This document shows positions 5,758 through 6,047 of a stretch of DNA of 6,047 nucleotides, in pieces (positions within the stretch are counted from its first letter, which is position 1; the number at the start of each line of letters is the position of its first letter). The DNA comes from an uncultured Bacteroides sp. Its GTDB lineage: Bacteria; Bacteroidota; Bacteroidia; Bacteroidales; Bacteroidaceae. The position numbers and the translations under genes were made by a program. The notes under the pieces are model-generated. The model ran no database searches. It saw only the letters and a list, made by a program, of their open reading frames with translations, and was not told where the DNA came from. The stretch spans positions 1 to 6,047 of the forward strand of contig URDR01000108.1 of assembly GCA_900546645.1 (NCBI GenBank). The letters run 5' to 3'.

Positions 5758-5812
5758 GGCAGGTACGGGAAAACCTACTGCCGAAAGGCAGTAAGGCGTT
5801 CTGTACCGAGCC
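5758..5812 (+). ncRNA. Group II intron domain VI with branch-point A5809
   Basis: The basal stem GGC (5758-5760)/GCC (5810-5812) and GGTAC (5762-5766)/GTACC (5803-5807) leave A5809 unpaired. It lies seven nucleotides from the 3' end at 5815, the standard position of the branch-point adenosine. The distal part is a stem CCTACTGCC/GGCAGTAAGG with a GAAA tetraloop and one extra A. TAC then closes the intron. Confidence 0.85.
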
Positions 5813-5815
5813 TAC

Positions 5816-6047
5816 GTTTAGGGAAAGGGGGCGGTATCATTGAACTGGCTGCACACCTGTATGCTACCGACCATGTACCTTACCTGCTGGAGCGGATTGC
5901 GGAACAGACACCGCATGTACACCCGGTATCTTTCTCTTTTGGCAAGCAGGACTCTTTCGGTCCGAGCTTCCAACAGCTGGAGATAGTACCGCTATCGTCT
6001 CCTGCCCTGCTTTCCTATTTACAAGGTAGAGGAATAAATCTGGAACT
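5816..6047 (+). CDS. Primase (CHC2 zinc-finger-like/TOPRIM type), exon 2, 3' end outside window
   Basis: The exon starts with GT, which completes glycine codon 57 begun at 3332, then reads LGKGGGIIELAAHLY. The segments VPYLLERIAEQ and SSPALLSYLQGRGIN continue a Bacteroidales mobile-element primase; the last matches the 'paLl.YL..RgI' segment that, from memory, precedes the TOPRIM catalytic domain. About 76 residues are present and the frame is open at the right edge, so the catalytic TOPRIM part is not visible. The piece cannot be translated alone as a normal gene: the frame needs the exon 1 start and removal of the intron. Once spliced, the protein would prime DNA synthesis of the element together with the RepA-like ATPase. 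Confidence 0.85.

Larger units (their letters stand above)
3333..5815 (+). mobile_element. Group II intron, mitochondrial-like/IIA (Ll.LtrB-type), full length
   Basis: A 2483-base intron inserted in sense orientation in the primase gene. The 5' end, ATGCGCCCATATAGG, resembles the Ll.LtrB start GTGCGCCCAGATAGG. The 3' end, GAGCCTAC, has the expected terminal AC. Joining 3332 to 5816 makes codon GGT and restores the reading frame as WYDFGLGKGGGIIELAAHLY. Domains I-III (3333 to ~3850), a domain IV basal stem (3851-3860 with 5709-5717), the encoded LtrA-like protein, domain V (5721-5754) and domain VI (~5758-5812) are in the right order. The IIA/ML assignment comes from similarity of RNA segments and protein to Ll.LtrB as I remember them. 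It should self-splice with its maturase and move by retrohoming. Oddities are A instead of G as the first base and a bulged EBS1-IBS1 pairing. Confidence 0.9.

Noticed and set aside
3332..5815. Intron starting at G3332 with the same 3' end
   Set aside because: The joined exons would read TTC GTT TAG, a stop, and lose the conserved WYDFGLGKGG segment.

Overview
The window looks like part of an integrated mobile element (integrative/mobilizable element or ICE) from a gut-type Bacteroidota such as Bacteroides, Parabacteroides or Prevotella. The evidence is gene content and order: a DUF3853-type helix-turn-helix protein, a RepA-like RecA-fold ATPase and a zinc-finger/TOPRIM-type primase in a row on the + strand. 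This is a replication module I know from Bacteroidales mobile elements. A TAnnTTTG-like promoter element precedes it. Identification is by recalled family resemblance; no database search was possible.

Layout, all genes on the + strand: (1) 1-266 is the C-terminal end of a DUF1016/YhcG-type PDDEXK nuclease-fold protein. (2) 279-1343 is a 354-residue protein of unknown function with a charged helical middle, probably co-transcribed with the first gene. (3) 1382-1419 is a strong rho-independent-type terminator that closes this unit; one arm of its stem is repeated as a 12-mer at 1471-1482 in the next promoter region. (4) 1565-1873 (DUF3853) and 1885-2952 (RepA-like ATPase) form a tight pair joined by an unusually perfect Shine-Dalgarno sequence. 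(5) 2953-3163 is non-coding and carries four copies of a 12-mer in alternating orientation, which make two spaced palindromes plus a tight central one. This is a candidate replication origin, operator or structured leader. (6) 3164-3332 and 5816-6047 are the two exons of the primase gene, which runs off the window. (7) Between them, 3333-5815 is a full-length group II intron of the Ll.LtrB type (mitochondrial-like/IIA), with domain I-III RNA, a 602-residue LtrA-like reverse transcriptase/maturase in domain IV, and clear domains V and VI.

The intron splits the primase inside the conserved WYDFGLGKGG segment, in phase 1 of a glycine codon. Joining 3332 to 5816 restores the frame exactly. A domain VI bulged A seven nucleotides from the predicted 3' end supports the same boundary. 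Primase production, and so perhaps replication of the element, should depend on splicing. The predicted intron starts AUGCG instead of the usual GUGYG, its EBS1-IBS1 pairing seems to need a bulge, and the HNH endonuclease domain has lost conserved histidines. Together these suggest an intron in an atypical site or one beginning to decay.

I see no convincing wholly new system. The most open-ended elements are the alternating palindromes before the primase and the unknown 354-residue gene.
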